A stretch of DNA of 6,306 nucleotides from Burkholderiales bacterium (GCA_005789685.1 SXXD01000239.1:1-6306); one strand, 5' to 3'. Positions 1 through 5,848 are shown, counted from the first letter of the stretch. Program-made: numbers and translations. Notes: generated by a model not told the origin, from the sequence alone.

Positions 1-114
1 AGTGTGGTGCGCGAATTGGGGCAACTCACCCAAGTCAGCACGCCTTACACCGATGCGCTGCTGGGCCTGAGTCGCCTACATGCTCAGGTGCACGGGCTTT
101 ATCCTGCAGAATGA
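1..114 (+). CDS. 2-dehydropantoate 2-reductase (ketopantoate reductase) family, C-terminal fragment
   Basis: The gene is cut by the left window edge; only the last 37 codons and a TGA stop at 112-114 are present. The visible peptide contains VRELGQLTQVSTPYTDALL. This resembles the end of the C-terminal helical domain of PanE/ApbA-type reductases, where a helix ending in an 'LG...GV.TP..DAL' pattern precedes the terminus. If so, the enzyme reduces ketopantoate to pantoate with NADPH in coenzyme A synthesis, or belongs to one of the many related reductases of uncertain substrate. The Rossmann domain and catalytic lysine lie outside the window, so the assignment rests on a short tail. The transporter gene begins 4 bases after the stop, which suggests cotranscription. 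Confidence 0.65.
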   Translation, partial: SVVRELGQLTQVSTPYTDALLGLSRLHAQVHGLYPAE

Positions 115-118
115 GCGC

Positions 119-1024
119 ATGACTGAAACATCTAAATCGCTAACGACCACGGCCTTCGCCACCTTGCTGCTGATCGCGTTCATGATGGGCGCCAACCATG
201 TGGCAGCACGGCTCGCTTTTAACAACGGCGTAGATGTGGTCACAGCGGTCAGCTTTCGCAGTGTGCTGACAGCGGTGGTGGTGGGTTTGATTTTGTGGCA
301 ACAAAAAGTTCACATTCAAATTGAGTCAAACCACAAAAAATACATGTTGATCATTGGCGGACTCATTGCTGTTCAAAGCGTGTGCTTGTATTCATCGGTG
401 GCCAGACTGCCTGTGGCCTTGGCCTTGTTGGCCTTCAATACCTATCCCTTGTCAACCGCATTTTGGGCGCGTGTTTTGTACAAACACCAAGCTGAAAAAG
501 CAGTGCTTTGGAGCATGCCCATTTTGTTGGCTGGCTTGGCCTTGGCGCTCGATGTGTTGGGCGCCGCCTCTGGCCTTGGCGCGGCAGAGCATTGGTCACA
601 AATTGGTGCTGGGGTGGCGTTTGCGTTAGCAGCCTCCGCAACCTTTGGCTTGGCATTGGTTTACACGCAACATGAAACCACCGGCCTAGATGGCCGCGTG
701 CGAACTTTTTCTTCGATGTCCATTGTGGGAATTTTGGCAGTGGCCGCAGCCATGAGTCAGGGCGGTTTTCATTTGCCGCAAGCGCCTGCTGGTTGGTGGG
801 GGCTTGGCATGCTGTCGTTTTTGTACGGCACGGCCTTCACCATTTTGTTCACGGTCTTGCCCAAGTTGGGCGTAGTGGGCAACTCGGCCATCATGAACGT
901 CGAGCCCGTATTTGCCTTGGTGCTGGCTTGGGCCTTGCTCGATCAAGCCATTGCACCCATTCAACTGGTGGGAGCCTTTTTGGTGGTGGGCACCGTGATG
1001 TGGCTGGGTTTGCGCAAACGCTAG
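119..1024 (+). CDS. DMT superfamily (EamA) transporter, probable 10-TM permease
   Basis: The 301-residue protein fits the EamA drug/metabolite transporter family, inner-membrane permeases of about 300 residues with ten helices in two repeated halves. Repeat one spans about residues 13-145 and repeat two about 163-298. Hydrophobic stretches alternate with short polar loops, for example around 13-30, 46-60, 75-91, 131-147, 163-182, 200-212, 228-247 and 281-297. The second half carries the family-typical NVEPVFALVLAWALLDQ (about 260-276), the usual 'EP' motif before the last two helices. The substrate cannot be read from the sequence; relatives export amino acids, sugars or other metabolites. 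I chose the ATG at 119 because it lies just past the upstream stop. An in-frame ATG at 80 would add 13 polar residues and overlap the preceding gene by 35 bases. No strong Shine-Dalgarno sequence is visible, consistent with coupling to the upstream gene. The stop overlaps the rsmI stop. Confidence 0.9.
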   Translation: MTETSKSLTTTAFATLLLIAFMMGANHVAARLAFNNGVDVVTAVSFRSVLTAVVVGLILWQQKVHIQIESNHKKYMLIIGGLIAVQSVCLYSSVARLPVALALLAFNTYPLSTAFWARVLYKHQAEKAVLWSMPILLAGLALALDVLGAASGLGAAEHWSQIGAGVAFALAASATFGLALVYTQHETTGLDGRVRTFSSMSIVGILAVAAAMSQGGFHLPQAPAGWWGLGMLSFLYGTAFTILFTVLPKLGVVGNSAIMNVEPVFALVLAWALLDQAIAPIQLVGAFLVVGTVMWLGLRKR

Positions 1025-2016
1025 TCCAGACCTTTCTTCAAGCTCAGCGCCGTGTCATAAACCAGATTCTTGGAGACACCCGTGATGTCGCTGGTCATTT
1101 TGACGGCGGTTTTCAAAGGCAGCTCGGCCAGCAGCAATTTCAAAGTCCGCAAAGTGTTGGCATCTAAGGCCGCATCATTTTCTGTCTTGGGTTTATCCAA
1201 GGCATGAATGACCAACGCAAATTCACCCCGCAAGTTATCGGCTTTTTCTGCAAACCACGCTGGTAATTTTTGCGCTTCAACGGTGTGCACGGTTTCAAAT
1301 TGTTTGGTCAATTCACGGCCCACCGTGATCAATCGTTTGCCCAACATAGAAAGAGCCTGAGCCAAGGCCTCAATGCGATGCGGCGCTTCAAGCAACACCA
1401 CAGCACGTGGCTCACCGCTCAGCGTTTCAATGGCGCGTTGTCTTTCCGCGGCTTTGGAAGAAAGAAAACCTGAGAAGACAAAGCCACCTTCGCCCATGAC
1501 GCCTGCAGCGCTAAGCAGCGTGGTCACACTGCTAGCGCCTGGCAAGGGCATGACGCGATAACCTGCGGCGGTTACCGCAGCAACCAGTCTTGCCCCGGGG
1601 TCGCTGATGGCCGGCGTGCCAGCGTCACTCACATAGGCCACGCGCTCGCCTTGTGCCAAGCGTGCAATCACTTGAGCGGCGGCCTCGGCTTCGTTGTGTT
1701 GATGGACCGCCAACAATTGTGAATTGTTTCTGTCCAAGCCATAGGCGCGCAAAAGTTGTTGGGTATGACGCGTGTCCTCACAGGCTATGGTGTTGGCCCT
1801 TTCAATCACATACAAAGCACGCAAAGTGATGTCGGCCAGATTGCCAATGGGCGTGGCCACCACATACAGTGTGCTGGCCGGGTGATTTTGCGGGCTTACA
1901 GCCTCACGAGCCGCTTGAAATGCCTTGTTGTAAGTCGAGGCCAAGCCACCCGCACCCGCAGCAGTTTCATTTGCAATGCTTGGCATGGCTTCAGATTTTT
2001 CAGAAGGCAAATTCAA
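1021..2016 (-). CDS. rsmI: 16S rRNA (cytidine(1402)-2'-O)-methyltransferase RsmI
   Basis: RsmI uses S-adenosylmethionine to methylate the 2'-hydroxyl of C1402 in the decoding centre of 16S rRNA. Family hallmarks are present, numbered from the TTG start: TLYVVATPIGNLADITLRAL (49-68), the EDTRHTQQLL block (80-89), HQHNE (105-109), VSDAGTPAISDPG (129-141), the MPLPGASSV loop (156-164), LLEAPHR (208-214), GRELTKQFETVH (233-244) and GEFALVIHA (264-272). A C-terminal helical segment around 285-326 contains ELPLKTAVK and ITGVSKNLVY, as in known RsmI. The length is 331 residues against 286 in E. coli; the excess is an N-terminal tail rich in Ala, Ser and Glu. The TTG at 2014-2016 has a good Shine-Dalgarno (GAGGAA) at correct spacing. 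The alternative ATG at 1984-1986 gives 321 residues but has only a GAAG two bases upstream. The gene is divergent from yraN and convergent with the transporter gene. Function is near certain; the start is not. Confidence 0.95.
   Translation of the reverse strand: MNLPSEKSEAMPSIANETAAGAGGLASTYNKAFQAAREAVSPQNHPASTLYVVATPIGNLADITLRALYVIERANTIACEDTRHTQQLLRAYGLDRNNSQLLAVHQHNEAEAAAQVIARLAQGERVAYVSDAGTPAISDPGARLVAAVTAAGYRVMPLPGASSVTTLLSAAGVMGEGGFVFSGFLSSKAAERQRAIETLSGEPRAVVLLEAPHRIEALAQALSMLGKRLITVGRELTKQFETVHTVEAQKLPAWFAEKADNLRGEFALVIHALDKPKTENDAALDANTLRTLKLLLAELPLKTAVKMTSDITGVSKNLVYDTALSLKKGLD
2003..2007 (+). promoter_or_regulatory. Shine-Dalgarno for yraN
   Basis: GAAGG lies 8 bases before the ATG at 2016. 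This supports that start over in-frame ATGs further upstream, which would run through the rsmI coding region. Confidence 0.6.
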
Positions 2017-2390
2017 TGGTGTTCCTCAATCGGACAAGTAAGCAAAGTGGCGATGCGGCGGAAGATGCCGCGCTGATCTTTTTGCAACAACAAGGTTTGC
2101 GTTTGTTGCAGCGCAATTATCGAACGCCCGGACGGGGTGGTGGTGAAATTGACCTCATTTTGCAAGAATCCGACAGCACGGTGGTGTTTGTCGAGGTTCG
2201 AAAGCGTGCCTTGGCTCAATTTGGCGGTGCTTTGGGCAGTGTGAGTGCCGTCAAACAGCGGCGCCTTGTTTTTGCAGCTCGGTTTTTCCTCATGCGCTGG
2301 CAACCACTCCCCCCAGCGCGCTTTGACGTCATCGCTTGGGAGCCCGAAGGCATGATTTGGGTCAAAGCTGCTTTTGATGCGGTTTCTTAA
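2016..2390 (+). CDS. yraN: YraN family protein (UPF0102), PD-(D/E)XK nuclease-like fold
   Basis: This is a 124-residue protein; E. coli YraN has 131. The UPF0102 pattern is clear: a helical 'GDAAEDAAL..LQQQGLRLLQRNYRTP' opening (about 12-38), then GGGEIDLIL (41-49), then VVFVEVRKR (56-64), FGGALGSVSAVKQRRL (69-84) and a C-terminal 'ARFDVIAW' strand (101-108). E44, D46, E60 and R62 sit where the nuclease-like active-site residues of the restriction-endonuclease fold are expected; R62 occupies a basic position often held by lysine. The family is widespread, but its biochemical role is not firmly established, so I assign no specific reaction. The ATG at 2016 is chosen because it has a GAAGG ribosome site and gives normal family length. 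The same reading frame stays open upstream to 1869, but that part is antisense to rsmI and does not look like YraN. The next gene in the cluster starts 46 bases downstream. Confidence 0.93.
   Translation: MVFLNRTSKQSGDAAEDAALIFLQQQGLRLLQRNYRTPGRGGGEIDLILQESDSTVVFVEVRKRALAQFGGALGSVSAVKQRRLVFAARFFLMRWQPLPPARFDVIAWEPEGMIWVKAAFDAVS
2021..2027 (-). promoter_or_regulatory. Shine-Dalgarno supporting the rsmI TTG start
   Basis: On the minus strand GAGGAAC precedes TTG (2014-2016) by about 5-6 bases. It lies inside the first codons of yraN. This favours the TTG over the downstream ATG at 1986, although the rarer start codon argues the other way. Confidence 0.45.
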
Positions 2391-2423
2391 GGGCCGCCGT
2401 AGCCGCTTTGAATCGGCTGCGAG

Positions 2424-2429
2424 TATCAT
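2424..2429 (+). promoter_or_regulatory. Possible -10 element (TATCAT) just upstream of the diaA-like gene
   Basis: TATCAT ends 7 bases before the ATG at 2437, so transcription from it would begin at or next to the start codon, giving a leaderless message. No Shine-Dalgarno precedes this ATG. No convincing -35 box lies 16-18 bases upstream. A weak 5-bp inverted repeat (AGCCG 2401-2405 / CGGCT 2414-2418) sits in the same gap. Confidence 0.25.
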
Positions 2430-2436
2430 CCTGTTC

Positions 2437-3015
2437 ATGTTAGACCTGCGCATTCAACAACACTTCATCGACAGCGCCGATTTGCAATACCAAGCGGCCG
2501 AAACCTTGGCCAAGCCCTTGGATGCTGGCGTGCAGGCGCTCATGGCTTGTGTCACCAGTGGTGGCAAAGTGTTGGTTTGCGGTGAAGGCAGTGCAGCTGC
2601 GTTGGCACAGTATTTCGCCAGTTTGTTTGTGGGTGGCTTTGAGCGCGAGCGACCCGAGCTGGCTGCCATCGCCTTGCGTCACGAGGGCCTAGGCGATTCT
2701 GCCTACGCCAGTTTGGCCAGGCAGGTGCGCGCTTTAGGCCAAGCCGGCGATGTGCTGCTGTTGCTCACCTCCACAGGCGAAGAAGAGGGTTTGATGCGTG
2801 CTTTGCATGCTGCGCACGAGCGTGACATGACCGTCATTGCCCTGACCGGCAAGGGGGGTGGTTCTGTCGCCAAAGCCCTGCGCGAAACAGATGTGCATGT
2901 GGGCATTCCGCACGATCGAGCGGCGCGTATTCGCGAGGTTCATCAATTGGCCCTTCACTGTTTGTGCGATGGCGTCGATGCTCAACTGATGGGCGACCAA
3001 GACACCGTCGCATGA
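2437..3015 (+). CDS. diaA: DiaA-like SIS domain protein (DnaA initiator-associating factor family)
   Basis: The 192-residue cytoplasmic protein aligns by eye along its length with E. coli DiaA (196 residues), which forms a tetramer and stimulates DnaA assembly at the replication origin. Shared segments include the N-terminal helices, GGKVLVCGEG (42-51), ERPELAAIAL (71-80), RQVRALGQAGDVLL (95-108), RDMTVIALTG (129-138), RAARIREVHQLALHCLCD (161-178) and a C-terminal acidic tail with an L-M pair (184-185) where E. coli has Leu-Phe. GmhA, a phosphoheptose isomerase of the same fold, is the alternative. Against it, the usual GNGGS-type loop is GEGSAAALAQYF (49-60) and the second phosphosugar loop is TSTGEEEG (111-118). 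About seven residues are also missing after IAL compared with E. coli. An enzymatic role therefore looks unlikely. The ATG at 2437 gives family length; the frame also extends to an ATG at 2374 overlapping yraN, adding a basic tail unlike DiaA. The position after yraN and before dolP matches E. coli. Confidence 0.85.
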   Translation: MLDLRIQQHFIDSADLQYQAAETLAKPLDAGVQALMACVTSGGKVLVCGEGSAAALAQYFASLFVGGFERERPELAAIALRHEGLGDSAYASLARQVRALGQAGDVLLLLTSTGEEEGLMRALHAAHERDMTVIALTGKGGGSVAKALRETDVHVGIPHDRAARIREVHQLALHCLCDGVDAQLMGDQDTVA

Positions 3016-3051
3016 GCCAAAGAAGTGCATTTTTTTTCTGATTCAACGCGC

Positions 3052-3057
3052 TAAAAT
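3052..3057 (+). promoter_or_regulatory. Probable -10 element (TAAAAT) upstream of the BON lipoprotein gene
   Basis: TAAAAT lies 28 bases before the GTG start at 3086 in a 70-base gap, preceded by a run of eight T (3030-3037). Expected initiation is near 3063-3065, leaving a short leader that contains the Shine-Dalgarno. The -35 position (about 3029-3034) is T-rich but does not match TTGACA. The element would give this gene its own promoter inside the cluster. Confidence 0.35.
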
Positions 3058-3072
3058 GTTGCAAGACTTTCT

Positions 3073-3077
3073 AAGGA
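3073..3077 (+). promoter_or_regulatory. Shine-Dalgarno deciding the GTG start of the BON lipoprotein
   Basis: AAGGA lies 8 bases before the GTG at 3086. The competing in-frame ATG at 3056 has no ribosome site and overlaps the likely -10 element, so the GTG is preferred. Confidence 0.65.
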
Positions 3078-3085
3078 CTTTTCAA

Positions 3086-3736
3086 GTGAAACTCAATCTC
3101 AATCGTTGGATGTTTTCTGCTCTGGCGGCCAGCACCTTGGTGGCCAGTTTGTCGGCCTGTGCGCCTTTGGTCGTTGGCAGTGCCGTCATGGGTGGCTTTG
3201 TGGCCATCGATCGCCGTACCGCAGGCATTCAGCTTGAGGACGAGAGCATTGAGCTTCGAACAGCCCAGGGCTTGCGTCAGAACTTGAGTGAAGCCTCACA
3301 CGTGAATGTGACCAGCTACAACCGCATGGTGTTGCTCACTGGCGAGGTCAGCTCGGCCGCAGAAAAAGAACGTGCTGAAAGGCTGGCCAAAAGCCAAGAA
3401 AATGTGAGCTCTGTGGTCAATGATTTGGCCATTGAGCCAGCCAGTTCTCTCACTCAGCGCTCCAAAGACATCATCACCACAGGCCAAATTAAAGCCTTGA
3501 TGGTGGATGCCAAAGATTTGCAATCCAACGCCTTCAAAGTCATCGTCGAGCGTGGCATTGTTTATTTGATGGGCCGCGTCACTTCCCGTGAAGCGCAACG
3601 CGCTTCAGAAATTGCACGCAGTGGCAGCGTCAGTGGCGTGGTCAAGGTGGTCAGGGTTTTTGACATCATTACCGACGATGAACTCAAACGCATCAGTGCC
3701 CAACCTTTTTCTTCACAAGCACAGCCAAAGCGATAA
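3086..3736 (+). CDS. dolP: Dual BON-domain outer-membrane lipoprotein (DolP/YraP family)
   Basis: From GTG the protein has 216 residues (E. coli DolP has 191). A short basic n-region (K2, R7), a hydrophobic core (about 9-22) and the lipobox LSAC (22-25) indicate a lipoprotein with C25 as the lipidated residue. Position +2 is Ala, so no inner-membrane retention signal is present and an outer-membrane periplasmic location is expected. A Val/Gly/Ala-rich linker and the DolP-like DRRTAGIQLEDE (42-53) are followed by BON1 (about 50-117, core VNVTSYNRMVLLTGEV) and BON2 (about 126-195, core FKVIVERGIVYLMGRVTSREA). E. coli DolP goes to the division site and supports outer-membrane integrity and BAM activity; the same role is inferred here from domains and gene order. 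The C-terminus (about 200-216) is polar and probably disordered, and accounts for much of the extra length. An ATG at 3056 would put ten residues in front of the signal peptide and is less likely. A strong terminator follows. Confidence 0.9.
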   Translation: MKLNLNRWMFSALAASTLVASLSACAPLVVGSAVMGGFVAIDRRTAGIQLEDESIELRTAQGLRQNLSEASHVNVTSYNRMVLLTGEVSSAAEKERAERLAKSQENVSSVVNDLAIEPASSLTQRSKDIITTGQIKALMVDAKDLQSNAFKVIVERGIVYLMGRVTSREAQRASEIARSGSVSGVVKVVRVFDIITDDELKRISAQPFSSQAQPKR

Positions 3737-3753
3737 AGCATTTCACACCAATG

Positions 3754-3789
3754 AAAAGGGGGCTTTGATTCAATCAGAGCCCCTTTTTT
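3754..3789 (+). terminator. Rho-independent terminator, likely bidirectional
   Basis: An 11-bp stem (GGGGCTTTGAT 3759-3769 with ATCAGAGCCCC 3773-3783, one G-U pair in the + transcript) closes on a 3-base loop and is followed by six T (3784-3789). Four A (3754-3757) precede the stem, so the minus-strand transcript also ends in a U run. It lies between the convergent dolP and dehydrogenase genes and probably serves both. It should work better on the + strand because the T run is longer. Confidence 0.92.
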
Positions 3790-3810
3790 CTTGACTCTTG
3801 AGAGCCGTGC

Positions 3811-4725
3811 TTAGCCCAGACGTTTGATCAGGCTGGAGGTATCCCAACGCTTGCCGCCCATTTGCTGCACGTCGGCATAAAACTGATCGACCAAGGCCGT
3901 GACGGGCAAACGCGCACCATTGCGTTTGGCTTCGTCCATGACCAGACCCAAGTCTTTGCGCATCCAATCGACTGCAAAACCAAAATCGAATTTATCGGCC
4001 ACCATGGTTTTGCCGCGGTTGTCCATTTGCCAGCTTTGTGCGGCGCCCTTGCCAATCACATCTAACACCAGATTCATGTCGAGGCCCGCTTTTTGTCCAA
4101 AGGCAATGGCTTCTGACAAACCCTGCACCAAGCCTGCAATGCACACTTGATTGACCATTTTGGTGAGTTGACCTGCGCCAGACTCACCCATCAAGGTGTA
4201 AGCGCGCGAAAACGCCATGGCAGCTGGTTTGGTCGCTTCAAAAATGGCAGCATCACCACCACACATGACGGTGAGCAAACCATTTTGAGCGCCGCCCTGA
4301 CCTCCCGAAACGGGCGCGTCAATGAAATTCAAGCCAAGCGCTTTGGCTGCAGCGTAAAGCTCGCGAGCCACATTGGCGGAGGCCGTGGTGTGGTCCACCA
4401 AAGTAGCGCCTTTTTTCATGCCAGCCAAAGCGCCGTCTGCACCGAGTACGACAGCGCGCAAATCTTCATCGTTGCCAACGCAGCAAAAAACGATGTCGGC
4501 ATCTTTCACGGCTTCTCGGGGCGTAGGGGCATGCGCAGGTTGACGGCTGTCGGCAAACTCTTGGCACCATGCCGCTGCCTTGGCCGCGCTGCGGTTGTAA
4601 ACGGTCACTGCGTGACCAGCGCGGGCCAAGTGACCCGCCATGGGGTAACCCATGACGCCTAGGCCTAAAAAGGCCACGTGTTGAGAAGGAGCGGATTCGT
4701 AGGTTTTTGCGTTCAGGCTGCTCAT
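3811..4725 (-). CDS. NAD(P)-dependent oxidoreductase, 3-hydroxyisobutyrate dehydrogenase / tartronate semialdehyde reductase family
   Basis: The 304-residue beta-hydroxyacid dehydrogenase has an N-terminal Rossmann domain with GLGVMGYPMAGHLARAG (21-37) and VYNRS (42-46). The NR at 44-45, ending the second strand, suggests NADP-type cofactor preference, but this is uncertain. The substrate-binding DAPVSGGQGGAQNGLL (136-151), the GAGQLTKMVNQV segment with the predicted catalytic K189 and N192, and the late KDLG (257-260) are all intact, so the enzyme looks active. Family members oxidise 3-hydroxyisobutyrate (valine degradation) or reduce tartronate semialdehyde (glyoxylate/glycerate route), and the sequence alone does not separate these. 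The ATG at 4723-4725 leaves about 15 residues before the first strand, slightly longer than usual, and has no clear Shine-Dalgarno. The start lies 31 bases after the pilT-like stop on the same strand, so cotranscription is possible. No metabolic neighbour explains its role. Confidence 0.88.
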   Translation of the reverse strand: MSSLNAKTYESAPSQHVAFLGLGVMGYPMAGHLARAGHAVTVYNRSAAKAAAWCQEFADSRQPAHAPTPREAVKDADIVFCCVGNDEDLRAVVLGADGALAGMKKGATLVDHTTASANVARELYAAAKALGLNFIDAPVSGGQGGAQNGLLTVMCGGDAAIFEATKPAAMAFSRAYTLMGESGAGQLTKMVNQVCIAGLVQGLSEAIAFGQKAGLDMNLVLDVIGKGAAQSWQMDNRGKTMVADKFDFGFAVDWMRKDLGLVMDEAKRNGARLPVTALVDQFYADVQQMGGKRWDTSSLIKRLG

Positions 4726-4756
4726 GATTGTCTATGGTGTGAAGTTGGAAAATGGT

Positions 4757-5848
4757 TCAAGCTGGCAATTGTCCATCAGATTGTGGTTTTGGGTGGAACT
4801 TGCTTAAAAGTCGCAAAGTTTCCGCTGAAATTTGACCCGAATGAAAGTGGCGCAAGAGGCTTTGGTCCAGCGTTTGCATGCCGGCGGCTTGTCCCGTTTG
4901 AAGGGCTGAATAAAGTTGACTCACCTTGCCCTCGCGGATGAGATTTTTAACGGCCGGGGTGCCCACCATGATTTCATGCGCGGCCACACGCCCCACACCG
5001 CCCAGTTGAGGGCACAGCGTTTGCGCTAAAACTGCAATCAGATTTTCAGCAAACAAAGCGCGCACCGCTTCTTTTTCGTGAGACCCAAACGCATCCACCA
5101 GACGGTCAACGGCCTGGGGTGCGCTGGCCGTGTGCAAGGTGGACAACACCAAGTGACCCGTTTCGGCCGCTGTGAGTGCCAAGCGAATGGTGGCGGCGTC
5201 GCGCATCTCGCCCACCAAAATCACATCGGGGTCTTCACGCAGTGCAGCCCGTAAACCCGATTCAAAGTCGGGGGTGTCGCGTCCCACTTCACGCTGATGG
5301 ATCAAACATTGAAGCGGTGTGTGCTCATACTCGATGGGATCTTCAAGGGTGAGCAGGTGACCTTCACAATGCTGGTTGATGTCGTGCAACAAGGCTGCAA
5401 GCAGGGTTGATTTGCCGCTGCCTGTGGGCCCGGTCATGAGAACCAAGCCATGTGCATGCCGGCCCCAAGAAGCCACGCATTCTGGCGCTCTGAGGGCTTT
5501 CAAATCTGGCAATGTGCCAGGGATCAGCCGCAAGGCCATGGCGGGGCCGCGCGCTTGCAAATAAGCATTGATGCGAAATCTGCCCAGCCCTTCAAGAGAG
5601 ACAGCAAAGTCGAGATGGTTGAAAGCAAAGCCGGTCTTTATTTGCGCCTCCACCCTGCCTGGGCGAAGCGTGTCGAGAAGTTCTAACAAGGACCTTGCTT
5701 GAAGGATTTGCAAATTAGCTGGGCTGTTCGGGTTGACCCAGCGCCGCATCTTGCCATCTATCCTGAGCCAAGGCACCTCACCTGCAGAGAGGTGAACATC
5801 AGAGGCACCAAGGCTTCGTGCTTCCCGAAAGATGCGTTGCCAATCCAT
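4757..5848 (-). CDS. pilT: PilT/PilU family type IV pilus retraction ATPase (PilT-like, divergent)
   Basis: This 363-residue cytoplasmic hexameric ATPase would power pilus retraction and twitching motility. Visible landmarks are ASDVHLSAG (15-23) in the N-terminal PAS-like domain, GRFRINAY (89-96), Walker A GPTGSGKST (140-148, K146), the Asp box LTLEDPIEYEH (166-176), Walker B DVILVGEMRD (208-217, E214), the His box GHLVLSTLHT (231-240), GRVAAHEIMVGTPA (286-299) and AVKNLIRE (299-306), equivalent to the PilT-specific AIRNLIRE motif. These favour PilT over PilU. All ATPase residues are kept, but the N-terminal domain (about 35-80) and the last 30 residues differ from ordinary PilT, and the usual AKIPENF-like ending is absent, so it could be a paralogue. 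The start ATG has AAGGA 6 bases upstream on the minus strand. The gene is divergent from yggS, as in Pseudomonas, but is followed by a dehydrogenase rather than pilU. Confidence 0.88.
   Translation of the reverse strand: MDWQRIFREARSLGASDVHLSAGEVPWLRIDGKMRRWVNPNSPANLQILQARSLLELLDTLRPGRVEAQIKTGFAFNHLDFAVSLEGLGRFRINAYLQARGPAMALRLIPGTLPDLKALRAPECVASWGRHAHGLVLMTGPTGSGKSTLLAALLHDINQHCEGHLLTLEDPIEYEHTPLQCLIHQREVGRDTPDFESGLRAALREDPDVILVGEMRDAATIRLALTAAETGHLVLSTLHTASAPQAVDRLVDAFGSHEKEAVRALFAENLIAVLAQTLCPQLGGVGRVAAHEIMVGTPAVKNLIREGKVSQLYSALQTGQAAGMQTLDQSLLRHFHSGQISAETLRLLSKFHPKPQSDGQLPA

Noticed and set aside
80..118. An earlier ATG start for the EamA transporter
   Set aside because: It would overlap the preceding gene by 35 bases and add a polar, Cys-containing tail with no ribosome site.
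1869..2015. A 49-codon upstream extension of the yraN frame
   Set aside because: It overlaps rsmI in antisense, has no YraN-like residues, and the ATG at 2016 has a ribosome site and gives normal family length.
2401..2418. Inverted repeat AGCCG...CGGCT between yraN and the DiaA-like gene as a terminator
   Set aside because: The stem is only 5 bp with an 8-base loop and no T run follows; at most it is a weak operator or chance.
2013..2453. A 146-codon minus-strand open frame opposite yraN
   Set aside because: It is antisense to a clear conserved gene, has no recognisable motif, and would overlap the rsmI start region.
3010..3037. T8 run after the DiaA-like gene as a terminator
   Set aside because: Only a 3-4 bp stem can be drawn before the T run, too weak for an intrinsic terminator; the tract is more likely part of the next promoter.
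4147..4662. A 171-codon open frame on the + strand
   Set aside because: It is fully antisense to the well-supported dehydrogenase gene, its translation matches no recognisable family, and it looks like a codon-bias shadow.
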